64,000 nucleotides of DNA from Cymbidium sinense. Its lineage: Eukaryota; Streptophyta; Magnoliopsida; Asparagales; Orchidaceae. A model generated the notes under the pieces. It saw only the letters and a program-made list of their open reading frames with translations. It made no database searches and was not told where the DNA came from. Location: positions 58,130,266 to 58,194,265 of the forward strand of contig CM038222.1 of the NCBI GenBank assembly GCA_021442155.1, read 5' to 3'. Positions 47,340-60,189 of this stretch are shown here, one piece after another. The position numbers were made by a program, and so were the translations under genes. Positions within the stretch are counted from its first letter, which is position 1, and every line of letters starts with the position of its first letter.

Positions 47340-47571
47340 AAAAGTTATATAATTTTTATATATTATATATATAATATCTAAAATTAGATATTTATTTATT
47401 TAATATTTTTTTATATTTAAAATAATGTATTTTATTTTTAAAATTGAATAATAATGATATTTTTGATGTGATATTAAAACTAAGATGTTATATATATATA
47501 TAAATTAAAATTTATATGTTAGATAGGTAAATATATAAGAATTTTATGATATATATATATAAATTTCACTA
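47340..47571. mobile_element. MITE, family copy 3, partial or degraded
   Basis: Keeps 'gatatttttgatgtgatatta' and a right end 'gttagataggtaaatatata' followed by 'agaattttatgatatata'. The left end is poorly conserved. It lies about 130 bp from copy 2. Confidence 0.5.
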
Positions 47572-47759
47572 AACAAATTTATAAAATGAAATTCAAAGGC
47601 AAAGATAAATTTTTCGCGCAAATTAACAAACCTCACGTTTTGAAATTAAATTAAATATTTTTAAAGTACAAATGAACGAGAAAATGAAAAAAAAAAACCA
47701 AGAAAATAAATATTATTCTAAATAGTTATTCTCAGCTTCAAACCCCATTGCTGTGAAAT

Positions 47760-48108
47760 GAAAATTAGTGCAAAGAAGAAAGATTCACACCTCCGTCGCC
47801 ATCCATGAGGTCGACCTCGGCTGCGCCTCTCTGGTGACAGCAAAAACCCTCGAATCCCGTTTTCCCTTCATTTCAACCTCGCGACAGCGATTTGTTGCGC
47901 CTACTCGCGATCGATCCGTTCATTTCCTTGTCTTGGCGTCCAATTTACGGTGACGAGCTCTTCCACTTGGTCTAGTCGTCCCTAAGGTTTCGGCCGGCGA
48001 GTCAAATCGGGTGGAATTGGCGGCAATGGCTCTGGCTTAAAGTTCGGATTATGAGCGCTCTGTGGTGGGTCTTATTTGCCGTCGTCCTCTGGAATTCAAG
48101 GAATAAAG
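47760..48108 (+). promoter_or_regulatory. 5' leader of the kinase gene, with upstream ORFs
   Basis: GC-richer DNA directly before the kinase ATG, contrasting with AT-rich sequence upstream, fits a leader exon. It holds a 61-codon frame (47768-47953), a five-codon frame ATG GCT CTG GCT TAA (48026-48040), and a 34-codon frame starting at 48051 that runs over the kinase start out of frame and stops at 48155. If transcribed, the last would lower initiation at 48109. The transcription start is not known. Confidence 0.5.
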
Positions 48109-51100
48109 ATGTCGGATTCGTCAGCTTTGGTCGCTGCCATCGAGGCGAGGTTTAGCAATTTAGAGCTGATCGGGAGGGGTTCCTTCGGAGATGTTTTCAA
48201 AGGGTAAGTGCTGCTTAATTGGAGATAGACTCTGCCTTTCTTTTGTTGATCATGTTATGTGCCTTGTTTGCTGTTTTTGTACTCTTATTAGTGAACTCAA
48301 TTTCTCGCACTAAATATTGTCGCAATGTACAATGGGAACAAAGAAATTTATTTTCTCCTTTTCGCCTTTGCATTTCTATTTAAATGCATGTGCTAACTGA
48401 ATTTTGTTGTTTATGAGGACATAGATCATATATGGAGTTGGTGATGAATTGAAATATTTAATGTAACTTGATCGTCCCCAGTTGCACTCGCTCTCTTCAC
48501 ATTTTTCTGAAGTTCTAGTTTAAGTTCTTCTAATTTTTTGTTTTTGTTGTGAAGAAGGTTTAAACATAATACAATAAAGGGAAAGCAGATTTTACTTTCA
48601 GATATTATTATTAAAGGCCGGATAACGTGAAAAAAAAAAAAAAAAAAACTAGAGAGCAATGTTTTCAAGGTAAAAAGTTCCGGATTTTATCAGTGTTTTA
48701 ACGGATCAAGCAAAACCAAATAAGATAATTTAAATTCATTACATTGGGAAAAGATAACTAATTGCAAGTTGCTAGAGCTAGTGGTATGAACAAGCATGTA
48801 TAATTCTTTGTTTCAGTATTTATTTATTTGTAACCAAAATGACGCTGGTGATACTTGAATGCCTAAAATTTATCATTGTTTACTTGGCATGAATCTAACT
48901 TCATTTTGTTATTGGAAGTTATATTTTTAACGTAAGCACTTTTGGTGCTCTCTGATATGGGTATCTTGTATTGCCAAATGCATAAAGCTTGAAATTTCTT
49001 AATATGAAGGATGCCACTTAAAAATGGATTATCTTATCCCTTGAAAATGATATTTTCAAAGTTTTTGAGAATATTGATGTAGGATTTGAACTTTGAAGTA
49101 TATGGGGTGTTAAGGCTCTTAGATGAAATTCCTGGGGTATTTATATAACATTACAATGTATGTGGGAATCAATAATTTTCATATAGATACAAGTTACCTG
49201 GGATACAACAACAACAATGTGGGGTCGGCTATGTATATCCTTTTTCTGCTATGTATATCCTTTTTCTCCAATGTGTCCTATTAAGTGTCATATTCTCATT
49301 TAAACATAATAAATTAAGGCCTTTTGTATACTTCATAACCAAGTCTTTTTATTCCACCTCTACCTTTCTTAACATGGGTCGAATCTAATACATGAACTCT
49401 CCTAATTGGATCATCGTATGGTCGACATTTTGACCAAACCATCTAGACAACTCTCTCTAATCTTATTTGCCATTGGAGCTACTCTAACCGTATCACACAT
49501 ATATTCTTTTCTCATTTTGTCTCTTAAGTGTAAAGCCACTCATCCACTTGAACATTCTCATCTCTGCAACACTTAACTTAATTTCATGTTTCTCTTTTAT
49601 TGGCCAACATTCTATGCATAAAGCATTGCAAGCCTCACCACCATCTTATAAAATTTTCCCTTGAGTTGAAGTTGTACTTTCCTATCATACAATAGGCCCG
49701 ATGCATTCCTCCATTTCAACCATCCAACTTGAATTCTACTTATTACATCCCCACCTATATCACCATCACTTTGAACAATAGGTCCAAGATATCTAAAACA
49801 TTCACCCATGGTCGCCACTTTGCCGTTAGATTTTCTACAACTAAAATTATATTCCATGTATTTAGCTTTAGATCTACTCAAACAAAAGCCTTTAAACTCT
49901 AAAACTTCAAATATTGTTGTTATCTGGGATATCACTTTTAAATGCATTTACTCTATTATTTAGTATCTATCATTAGAAATTAAAATTTCATCTTGGTTCT
50001 ATTGAAATGTTAGTATTTTGTTGAAAGAATCCATTGATTACCAACTTTAAGTCTGTAGATAATTGGAGCGTTAGATGAACTGCCATTTTTTTAGGGAAAA
50101 TTGAGATATCTTTGCAGGATCATCATTTTGATAAACTATGAGATAAAATATTTAAGAAATACACAATATGAAAATAAAGATCATGACATCTACTGCTTTC
50201 AGACTTGGGTATGGTTATGCAGAGCTACCATGGTTGTGTCATTGAAGTTTGGACACACTGAATGAGCTAATTTTCTGTATGTGGAATTCAAATCAGTATA
50301 TCTTCAAATTCTCATTTGTACTGCTGCCATCATTCAGGTTTATCAATATTTTATACTTCCCCTACAATAAATAGGAAATTATGAATTACTTGTACAATGA
50401 ATTTGAATTTTGGCTTTTTGTATGGTTGAATAGCAGATAACACTTACCTATTGATGCTATATTTGGCACCTCCTCTTATAAATGTAGAATTTCTGACAAG
50501 TTGCCTAGTTTGCAGGTTTGACAAAGAGCTCAATAAAGAAGTTGCTATCAAAGTTATTGATCTGGAAGAAGCGTAAGCACCTCTTTCCAACAGCCATTTA
50601 AACTCACTTATTCATTTATTGGACAGCTGTTTCTCATAAGAAACTGTTTTATTTCTGTTATGGGAATGTTTTCTTTTAGTGGGATAATGATTCCGTTAAG
50701 AATTATGCCATTAGGTTTTTAGTTATGTTATTTGGTTGTTGTCCTTTTATTTCATTTTTTATCATCCTGATTCTTCTGACATTATCCTTTGAGCCTTATT
50801 GTGATCACAAGTTAGGATGCTTGTGCGGCAAGTGTACATTCCTTTAATTGAAAGAAGCTAGCAAAGAATGATGGAATCACATTACCCTGATTTATTGGCA
50901 ATGGAAAAGGTTAATAACAACTGTTGTCATTAAGTCATTAGAGCAATACATAGCTAGTGTCATTTTATTTAGGCCATGATTTAGTGTTATAGATAATACA
51001 ATCTACCTGGTTTTGAAATCAAGAATGAAAGGACACAAAGTCATCTCCCATCTGAAGTTCTTTTCTTACAATAAAAAGCAACTAAGGAATTATTGATTAA

Positions 51101-54100
51101 AATTTATTACATAAACTCCCATAAATAGCTACTATAATTTTTCATTAGGAGATACACTTTCAGTGAGAGTACATGAACCTGAGCTGAATATCATAAAATG
51201 TAATATTGAAACTACTAATAACTATGTTGTATCAGATATAAGGAATGTTTTGTATTGATATCTATATAGTCAGTCATTGATTGAAGACAATTTTCTTCAT
51301 GTTAAGTTTATTTATTTTTTATGTTTTTGCAATTACATATTTTCTTGGCAGTTTTTCATAATTTCTCCATTTTAAACTTGCAAACCGTAGAGGTGTGTTT
51401 CAGTTAAGTAGGCTAGAATTGTTAGACTAACTTAATTTAAAAATGTTCAATTGCTTTTATTGAGTCCGATCGATGTTATTGAAGTACCATAATCTATGTA
51501 CATCGAATTACGGATGAGAACACTCGCGCATTAAATGGATTGCTACATGCAAGATCGATGTTAAACTCTTCCCATTTTTGATTAACACATCTCCAAAGCT
51601 CTTAGTCACATTATATCAATACTTATTAAATCAAATGTGAATTTTTTTAGAAGTTGTCATTCATTGAAAATGATTTGGAATCAATAGCAATCTTTAGGGT
51701 ATGTCGTTCATTTCATTCACTTGCTTCCCATAGACATTCAACCAAAGAAAGTTGAATTTGCCTTGAGGATGTTTCTTCAGGGTTTCGATGCTTGTGAAAA
51801 AGCTTCTGTTGTCATTGATGATTCATTGGAGGAGGGATATTTGTCGAGTGTCCATTCCTCTGGCGCTTAGAGCATTGATCTAACCTCTCTTATCAGTTCT
51901 TTTTATGTGGTTGTTGGGAGATTCTTTGGAGGTTTGCATTGATGCATTCATCAATGTTGATTTGGGCTAATGCCATGTGCAAGGTTGGGTAGGCTTGAAC
52001 TATATCACATCCAGGGTTCAGTAAAATAGCTATGGATAAATCTCTCCAAAGAAGGCTCCTTAGAGGAATTCTGGGTTGTCACCTAGAATATTGGACGTAG
52101 TTGAAAATCTCGCAAAGCAGCCTTTAAGGGACTCATTTTCATTCTTGCAGATTGCAGATAAATGAGAAGAATTTTCAATAATTCTTCAATTGATAATGAA
52201 TAAGTCGTCGAAGATCTTAGTCAATTCAACAAATATGTTTGTTGTGCTATAGAGAGGGAGTACAATCACTTGATTAAAATTGTGCAATAAAAAACCGCCT
52301 CAACACTTTTTTTAAAAAATCGCAATGAGGCTTTGCCTCATTGGTATTATGTGAGGCTTGTCTCACCTTATTTTTTGTGAGGTTTACGCTTTTATATTTA
52401 GGTTTAAAAAATCAAATATAAATTTTAATTACCAAATAAGACACACGCTCTAATATACACACAATCGATCTCGAGATAAACATTACCCAAGCATCTTTCA
52501 TCTCATGCCCTCTTTGCTCCTTATGCACAGTGTTGACCACCATTGCCACAATTATTACTTGTGCTGCATTTACTTTGATTTGAATAATTAAAGTGTGAGA
52601 GAAAATTTTATTATTTTAAACTTATTTTGAATTGTTATATCATTAGTTCTTAATTTGATATCTTATGTTACTTTGATATTAATTTAATACTTTTACTTCA
52701 TGATTTAATGTCAAAATATTAATATATTATTTTTTATTTTGTGCAATTTATTACTTCCTATTATATTAAGATATTAATGTATTACATTTTATTATGTTAA
52801 TAGGTTAGAATAATAATATATTATATTTTTACTTTGAACTTCGATGTGTATACTATGCGTAATTTATTGATTTTGAGGCTTATGCCTCACTCACAGACGG
52901 AAAACTCTTCAATACCTAATTGCACTGTTTTAAACCTTGATAGAAAATATTTGATAATAGAGTTTTCTAACATTTGACATGTATAATTGGTTGGTAATGG
53001 TCCTCATGCTCAGAGGGATTTATGAACTTTTCCGTATGAACATCTTGAATTCAGGATGGATCTAGTAATAGTGACTAAAAATGGTAAAACTTATTGAAGG
53101 TCTCATCGGAGAAGAGGTTGTCTTTTGTTCCCCTCCCCTCTCCTTTCCTTCTCTCCCCTCACCTCCCTCCAAAGGGATTTCTTCATCATGTAGGAGGTAA
53201 TGTGGAAAATCTTTGTTTCTAGTATTATGAATGTTCTTTAATTGATAGTGTTCAATTGGTCATTACCTCATGATTGTGATAGACTAGGTGGTCATAAGTG
53301 AGACATTGGTATGAATATTCTCAAGATGATGCTCCTTGACTTACCTTGGATTGATGATGAGATAATTGGTGGGAGTAAAAGGGTGTGGTAATCTTCTTTG
53401 AAAATATTGTCGAAGCAAGTGTTGTACATTAATTTTTTCCTCTGTTTGTTGCATGCAATCCTCTTGACAAGGGTGAAAGCATCTTCATATGGCATGCTTC
53501 TTTACTTAATTGAAGCTGAAGGTAGATGTTTGTCTTATGAAAATTGATTTGTTGAGTGATCATATTACATCAGCTGGCCATGACATGATTAAAATTTTAA
53601 ATAGAGATTGTTGAATTCTCTGTCTTTGAATGATTGTAGACTCTCAATTAGTTAGTAGTAGTGGGATAACTTCTAAAAAACAATGTCGAATTGATACTTG
53701 TTGAAGTTAGTGGAGATCTTTAGGCATTCCTTTCAAAGTGATCACTCACTTCCTAAACATGCAACCAAATAAAAGGTAACTTTGTCTTGAGGATGGTTCT
53801 TTTGGAAGGCACTTCAATGCTTACTTAAGTTAATAAGTTGGATGAAATATTAGGAAAGAAAGATTAAGATTCCATTGAGTTTTTTCCAAGAGATTTCATA
53901 AGATTGTAATAGTTTCAAGGGCTTGAAGTTACCTTACCTTTTTGTAGAGTGGGGTATTTTTATGGATGAGGGTGGAGAGTGGTTTGATACTTTTGGTGAT
54001 TTGAACAATGGATGGAGGTGTCACTTCATCCTCAAGATTAGTAGTAGATGGAACAAACCCTAACTAAAGTGTATTTTGGTCTTGTAATCGATTAAATGGT

Positions 54101-57100
54101 TGAAGAATGAGACACTTTTTCTTTGACATTGGTGGTGGATTATTTTGTCTTTTGGTGATGGAAGGATAGATGGAGTGCTTAGGATTTGATATTTATGTTA
54201 CCAATAGATTGGAATTAAGTCATGGGATGGCTTTTAGCTTGGCGTTAGGCAATATTTGAGTCGAACTCTTGGATTTTGTTTGGTTTCTCAAGGTTTGTGC
54301 TTGATTCTTTTGATTTGATTGAAGGGCCTTATACATTTTGAAGCAATATGATGGTCATTAATCTTGGTGTCATAGTTTGGACGATCAAGTTAAAATGGTA
54401 TTTTATAATTTTATATGAAAATATTAGTAGTATTAAGCATTATAATGGTAATATGGAAAATTTGTTGTTACTATTTTCTTGAGGCATTATATTGTGAAAT
54501 ATTTGGACCTTGATTGAATGATTTTCTCTTAAGGCACAAATTGATTTGCAATATCATTTAAAGTTGTGCAAATAATCACTAATATTAGATTTGGTGGAGC
54601 ACTATATTAAAGAATATAAAAAGTGACATAGTAGGATAAATTGTATTATTGAAGGGACTAGAATGTCTTAGGCACATAGGGGTTCGAGTTGAGCTCAAGT
54701 TACAACAAACTTGAGCTCAACTTGTTGGTCAAAAATCAAGCTCCAGCTCATAAATTAAGTTTAAACTCGATTCAGAAACTTGAGATTGTCGAGAATCACA
54801 AGGAAGTCGCAATTGGAGATTAGTGGAAAAAAGAGTAAGTTGCGACGATGCCATTGGTTTTGAAGATGAAGAAGTGGAAGTCATGATGACAGCTTTGTAG
54901 AGGGGATCATGTAACTTCCTCGCATTAGGAGATTGATGGAGAAGAAGAGGAAGTTATCACAACTTCGATGGAGATGGGATTAATGGGATTTGCATATGAC
55001 AAAGAAGAGGAAGTCATGATGGCAACTCGACGATGATAGGTGCTCGAAACTTTTTTTGTGGTGAAAGTTGTGAATCATGAGTCTTTAGACAACATTGGAA
55101 GAAGAAGAGATAGTCATGATTGGACAACATCTTTGGTCGGCAAGTTGCGATGGGATTTGTGGAGTGAAATGCCTAATGTGATTTAGTCGAGCCGGCTTGC
55201 TAGTCAAGCAAAGTCATGTCATGCTCGAACCTGGGATTACATATTATTTAACTTGTAATATGAGCTCAAGTTTGAACTCGTGGCTCTATAAGCTTGATTT
55301 GTGAACTCATTATCAATTTAAGTTCAAGTCAGACCATGAGTTGGTTCAGCTCATTTACACATAATGGTACTTTGTCTTTTTGATTATAATTTTTTTGAAT
55401 TATAGTCTTCATAAGAGCACAAGTTGGTCCATTTTAATGATGTTGAATTACATTATTTGTTCCTTCAGGAAATCTATTTAATTCTGTGGCAATATGGACT
55501 TGTGATTTTAGCCTTATCTTTTCCTATTAATTCTGGTGCATTCATTTGTTATTCTTTAGTGATCTACCAGGAATGCAAAATTCATTCATAAACAATACCT
55601 CCAATCTTTACTTTGTTAAGTATGTTTAACGTTTTACCTCATCTGTTTTTATCATCTTATATTATGTTATGTATTTATCTATTAGCGCTTAGATTTTCAG
55701 ACAAAAGCATTTACTATTCTCTAGTGGTTTGCTTGGAATGCAATGATTATTCAAACTCAGTACTTCCAATGGTGGATAATCAGCTTATATATTATTCATG
55801 GTGGAAACAGAAATTTCCTATGATTAGAAACAAATTGCATGATCCTTCTAATACTTTCTGTATCTTATCTTTTTTGTTTGACTTCCTTTGCTTTAAAAAA
55901 AAATAGATGAATGTGATGACCAGCATTCTACCAAGTCATGAGCTTAAATGCTTTCTAGTTGTGTTAACTCTGTTGCTTTTTTGTCTCAAATTTTTTTTTT
56001 TTTTTACACTGCATATATTTAATTATATGGGTGATTACATGTGTTCATGCCATGCTATTTGATGGTTTGATGTGATGTTTATAGTTGTTATCTTCTCCCT
56101 CCTTTGGTGAACTGTTGATTCACTTTGAGATCATGTGCATGCAGATGTTATGAAAGATTGTATTTATTTTTGCTGTTTACCCTGTTTAGGTTAAGTTTTA
56201 TTATCTCTGTAGAATTTGAAGTTCTTGGTAACTTTTTAATAATTTAATCATTTACCATTTAAATTACTAACATCCAATCTTCTACTTTAGAGAGGATGAT
56301 ATTGAAGACATTCAGAAGGTATTCACAAGGAAAATTCTATTTTTAGGCCTATTCAATTAGGAAATAATTATCTGAAATATTTATGTTCTTATGCTGCCAG
56401 GAAATTTCAGTTCTGTCACAGTGCCGCTCTCCATATATAACTGACTATTATGGTTCCTATCTTCATGAAACCAAACTATGGATAGTTATGGAGTACATGG
56501 CCGGTGGTTCTGTTGCTGATTTGGTAGGTTCATGTAATCATTTTAACGTTTATAGTTGTGAATAAAAACTGTTTGGCTAATTTCTATAGTATTTGGAAGA
56601 CACTAATTACAAATTGTTTTAAAAAAAAGGCCATTTTAAATGAACAAAATTTATTGATTGTGTTTTTGGTTAAATTATGGAGAGATTTTCAAATGCACAT
56701 ATGCTTAAATTGGTTGATTTTAATGGAGTATTTGAGGTTTCTTATGATTGTTCTGATATAAATATTTGTAGGATTGCCAATATCAATAGAAACTTTTTAA
56801 TAAAAAGTTAAATAAAGCTAAACAAAAATAATTAAATTGTGATAGAGAATTCTATGTTGTTCTGTAAGCAATTAGTTAATGGAATCATCACTTATTTTTT
56901 AAAGATTTTGTTTATTATTCTAACAATCAACTTATAAAATATCTAGGTTCACAAAAGAATTTAGGCATGCAAATAACTTGAGTTTGTGCAGAAGTATACT
57001 TTAGGATTGTTGTTATTTTACCTATGATGCAAGTTGTAATGATTAGTTTTGATTGTATTAAAAATAATATAGCATTTGTAAGAATTTTAATGCGATATAT

Positions 57101-59499
57101 CAAGATCTTAATAATAGCTTATCACTTAATGAAGATCTTATGATTAAAGAGGATTATTTATTTAAGGTTACATTTCTTTGTTTTCCTTATTCATCTTTGA
57201 GGGACTATAATCTTAAATTTGCATGTTGGGAATGTTGGGGGTAATAAAGGGCATTTTGGTAGAGATGAAACTGTAGCTGTGAACAAGAATAGATATTACT
57301 GGTCTAGCTTAAAAGGAAATGTAGCACACATAGTTTTACAATGTAGAACTTGTCAAACAACTAACAAAAAAAATAAATTATAACACAGATTTGCACACCT
57401 TTAACTATTTTATATATGCTTTGGAAGAATGATACCATGGGCTTTACATTTGACCTAATATGGATGTTCAATAAGTGTGATTCTATTTTCGTAATGGTAA
57501 ATTATTTTTTGAAATGTCTTTTTTCATTTCATGTCATAAAAATTAATGATATTTTTTTTTGCTTATTCACATTTTAATGAAGTGATAAAAAGATTGATTA
57601 CCTAAAACTATTGTAAGTCAGGAATATAAAATTCACTAGTTTTTTGGGACAACCTTTTAGAAAAAGATGAAAACTTAATCCAAATCTAACCATTTATAAC
57701 TCAAAAATTGATGGAGAAATTGAGGTACTTAGTAAGATTTTGTTGATCTGTTGAGATGTTTGATTAAAATGCTTATGGTTGATATTTGATATTACCTATG
57801 GCCTTTATATGTATATGAATAATCTATCATTATGTTTATAAGTTATAGTCCATTGAAATAATTAGAAAATAGATCTTGTTGAACTTCCCGTTGAGCATAA
57901 GCCTGATGAATTTCCATAATTATTATATAACATATACACAACTTATATGAAGATGAGTAATCATAGTAGTTTAGTTGGTATATGTTTTTGTTAGTTGTTA
58001 TGAAGGTTTTGGGTATGAGTTTTGCCTTCATCAATAAAACTCCAAACTTTGAGTGTGTGTATACACACACATGAGAGAGGTGAATAAATTGGTAGTTCAT
58101 CGCTTTTATGAATGCTATTTGTCAAAATAAGTAATTTTTATGATGAATTTGCTATAAAAATCAACTGAAAGTGATGCTTTTTAACTTATATTATTTATGA
58201 TGTAATTATAACTACTATAAAAAGTATTTAAAACTATAATAATCATATTTTTACTGTATGTTTTGTTATTTTAATTGCTTTAATTTATATATTAAATTTA
58301 AATCACATATAATTACTTGTAGAATAAATTATTTGTATAATAAATATACCTAGTGTACTATTAAGTTTTTACTTATTATATAGATAATCAACAAAAGAAG
58401 AAGCAATTATAGATTGTTTGTCTTTTAAAATATATTTTATGTAGATTTTTTTAGTAATGATAATCGGTTATTTGCTGAATATTTTTTTTACTCCTTTTAT
58501 TATATTATTTTTTAAAGTAAAGCTATAGTTATTTGCATGTATGCTATAGATTATTGTAAAAAGTGTCTTGGAACTTGGCAATGAAACTCATGCAGATCTC
58601 ACTAAGATCACTTATCACTTGGTTAATAAACTTCCACTTGGTGGTTAAAGAAAATGCAAAAACTTATATTGAGCTATCATTTCAGAAATAATAAATAACT
58701 TGGGATTCTGTAATAGTGTTATTAAATGGCACATTTTTGAGGAATCAATTTTTTTTTTTTAAGTAGAACTTCTCATGTACAAAAGTGGATGCAATTCTAG
58801 TGTTTTTCACATTTTAAAAGAACTTTAGAATCAGCTTAAGTTTTGAATTAGCATATTTGTGAATGATATTATTGATTTCTGTGTTTTAAGTGTAAATACA
58901 AACAAATTGGCCTTAAGAATTTGTTACCTTTTCTTTCTCCTATGTGAAAATCTTGTTATTAAGATGTTTAATATCGCTTAATTTTTTGTTGTTCTTTGCT
59001 CTTGTAGCTTCAGGCTGGTCCTCCACTGGATGAAATGTCAATTGCATGCATTCTGCGAGACTTGCTGCATGCAATTGAATACCTTCACAGTGAAGGAAAA
59101 ATTCACAGAGATATCAAAGGTAACATCCTAAATTCTTTTTCCATTATTTTTTTGTCTATTATTTACCAAACAAGCATGCATGCATCATTGTCCACAATAA
59201 ATTAAACCATGTACCATTGTCAGCCTCTACCTCTTATGATTGTCTATTTTTCTTAAATGCCTAAATTATGCTCCGAATATCATATGAAAATCAGTTTGTT
59301 ATTTTGGCAGCTGCAAATATTTTGTTGACGGAAAGTGGAGATGTTAAGGTATGTGCAACATTATTTGGTCGTCAGATTAAGGTGTTCAACAGGAATTGAA
59401 ACGTTTTTTGTCTGCCCATTTACTCACCTGATTTGTTTGTCTTAGGTGGCAGACTTTGGAGTTTCTGCGCAGTTAACAAAGACAATTTCTAGGAGAAAG
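48109..59499 (+). CDS. MAP4K: STE20-like protein kinase, germinal-centre (MAP4K-alpha) type, 5' part
   Basis: Serine/threonine kinase of the STE20/GCK-III group. Seven coding exons are in the window: 48109-48203, 50516-50572, 56291-56318, 56401-56523, 59008-59119, 59311-59348 and 59446-59499. All have GT/AG joints and keep frame, giving 169 residues. Seen features: the glycine-rich loop GRGSFGDVF (22-30), VAIK with Lys44, the helix-C Glu61 in EISVLSQC, hinge MEYMAGGSVADL (90-101), HRDIKAAN (134-141) with catalytic Asp136, and DFG (154-156) at the start of the activation segment ISRRK. The next exon, expected to start TFVGTPFWMAPE, is not found before 64000, so the gene continues beyond the window. 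Relatives are about 700 residues long. Introns are large (2.3, 5.7, 2.5 and over 4.5 kb) and full of transposon remnants. The coding exons themselves are intact. Confidence 0.95.
49206..49950 (-). mobile_element. LINE 3'-end fragment (RTE-like) in kinase intron 1
   Basis: A 111-codon minus-strand frame (49612-49947) carries the segments GFCLSRSKAKYMEYNFSC, FRYLGPIVQSDGDIGGDV and IQVGWLKWRNASGLLYDRK, the C-terminal part of an RTE-like reverse transcriptase protein. Downstream come broken pieces with EMRMFKWMSGFT and a RELSRWFGQNV-like segment. It ends in a (TTG)n tail, seen as 'acaacaacaac' at 49206-49215. It belongs to the same family as 36240-37720 but is inserted in the antisense direction to the kinase. 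Confidence 0.85.
52040..52230 (-). pseudogene. gag-like retrotransposon fragment in kinase intron 2
   Basis: The minus strand translates to SHLSAICKNENESLKGCFAR followed by FSTTSNILGD. This matches the conserved retrotransposon gag pattern in which a Leu..Ile..(Gln/Asn)..Glu..Glu-Ser/Thr-Leu stretch is followed by a basic ArgPhe. Only about 50 codons remain. Confidence 0.55.
52274..52934. mobile_element. Inverted-repeat element (~660 bp) in kinase intron 2
   Basis: The left end 'ttaaaattgtgcaataaaaa' pairs with the right end 'cctaattgcactgttttaaa'. Next to them are 'gaggctttgcctca' and 'gaggcttatgcctcac', each itself palindromic. The interior is AT-rich and non-coding. It is likely a non-autonomous DNA element of unknown class. 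Confidence 0.5.
54680..55360. mobile_element. Non-autonomous element with GAGCTC-rich inverted ends (~680 bp)
   Basis: The left end is rich in 'gagctcaagtt' and 'aacttgagctcaac', and the right end has 'gagctcaagtttgaactcg' and closes with 'ggttcagctcatttacac'. The middle, around 54780-55180, is GA-rich with repeated 'gaagaagaggaagtcatgat' variants. A related structure is at 61066-61556. Confidence 0.55.
57215..57925 (+). pseudogene. Ty3/gypsy integrase fossil in kinase intron 4
   Basis: Plus strand: GHFGRDETVAVNKNRYYW, SSLKGNVAHIVLQCRTCQTT (57247-57360), then an eroded core. After several breaks comes VELPVEHKPDEF (about 57876-57912), which matches the region after the integrase core. The zinc-binding Cys pair CRTC is kept. 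It is a different gypsy lineage from the 5.6-35.7 kb element, since the residues around the zinc finger differ. Multiple stops are present. Confidence 0.75.
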
Positions 59500-59866
59500 G
59501 TGACACTTTTTTTTCAAAAACTTGTGTTTGTTTACTGGCTGCATATGCTATTATTATTTTATTTTAGTTTTTTGATTGTGGTACATTTTTGGTGTTATTC
59601 TAGGCATATTTAACTTCAGTACATACACATATTTTCTAGTTATATCCAAATTGTTTTGAGTAGTTATGAGTTTTTTTGTGCATCTTATCATTGTTTAGAT
59701 AATTTTGCAAGGGTTGTAACTAATGTGGCAAGAGCATATAATTTCTTGGGCTTGGGATCTGGCTTATATTTAAAGTATAGTGTATCCACGCTTGAAACCT
59801 GTAACTTTGTCTCTTCAATGTGAAACCTCTTTAAATAATTACTCTTAGGGGTTGGAAGCATTAAAA

Positions 59867-60147
59867 GTATACTATATATTTGTTTTCCTTTGTTTTAACT
59901 TTTTTGGTATTAGGTTTAAAGCAAAATAAATACAAAGCTTGGTTTTGAGGTATTAGAAATATCTTAAGCACTACATATTTCTTGCATTTGAAAATTGGGA
60001 TCGAACCATTAGGTGTGTACTATATTTTGTTTAATTTTATTTTAACTTTTTTTGGTGTTAGGTTTAAAGCAAAACAAATACAAAGTAAAGTTTTGAGAAA
60101 TTAGAAATACCCTAAACACCATAGTTTTCTTGAATTTAAAAATTGGC
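59867..60147. repeat. Tandem duplication, two ~147-bp copies, in kinase intron 7
   Basis: Copies start 'gtatactatatatt' (59867) and 'gtgtactatatttt' (60014). They share 'ttttaacttttttggt.ttaggtttaaagcaaaa', 'aaatacaaag', 'ttagaaata' and 'tgaa..aaaattgg'. Confidence 0.8.
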
Positions 60148-60189
60148 CAATTTTCAAATGTCGAGTTATCTATTTGCTCAGCATCATCT

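Larger units (their letters stand above)
51640..53835. mobile_element. Possible remnant of a small LTR retroelement in kinase intron 2
   Basis: Two diverged direct repeats (about 51640-51810 and 53650-53830) share 'cacttgcttccc'/'tcacttcctaaac', 'caaccaaa', 'ttg(c/t)cttgaggatg' and 'gatgctt'. They flank a gag-like fragment at 52040-52230. This could be a badly eroded LTR pair, but edges and duplications cannot be recognised. Confidence 0.35.
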
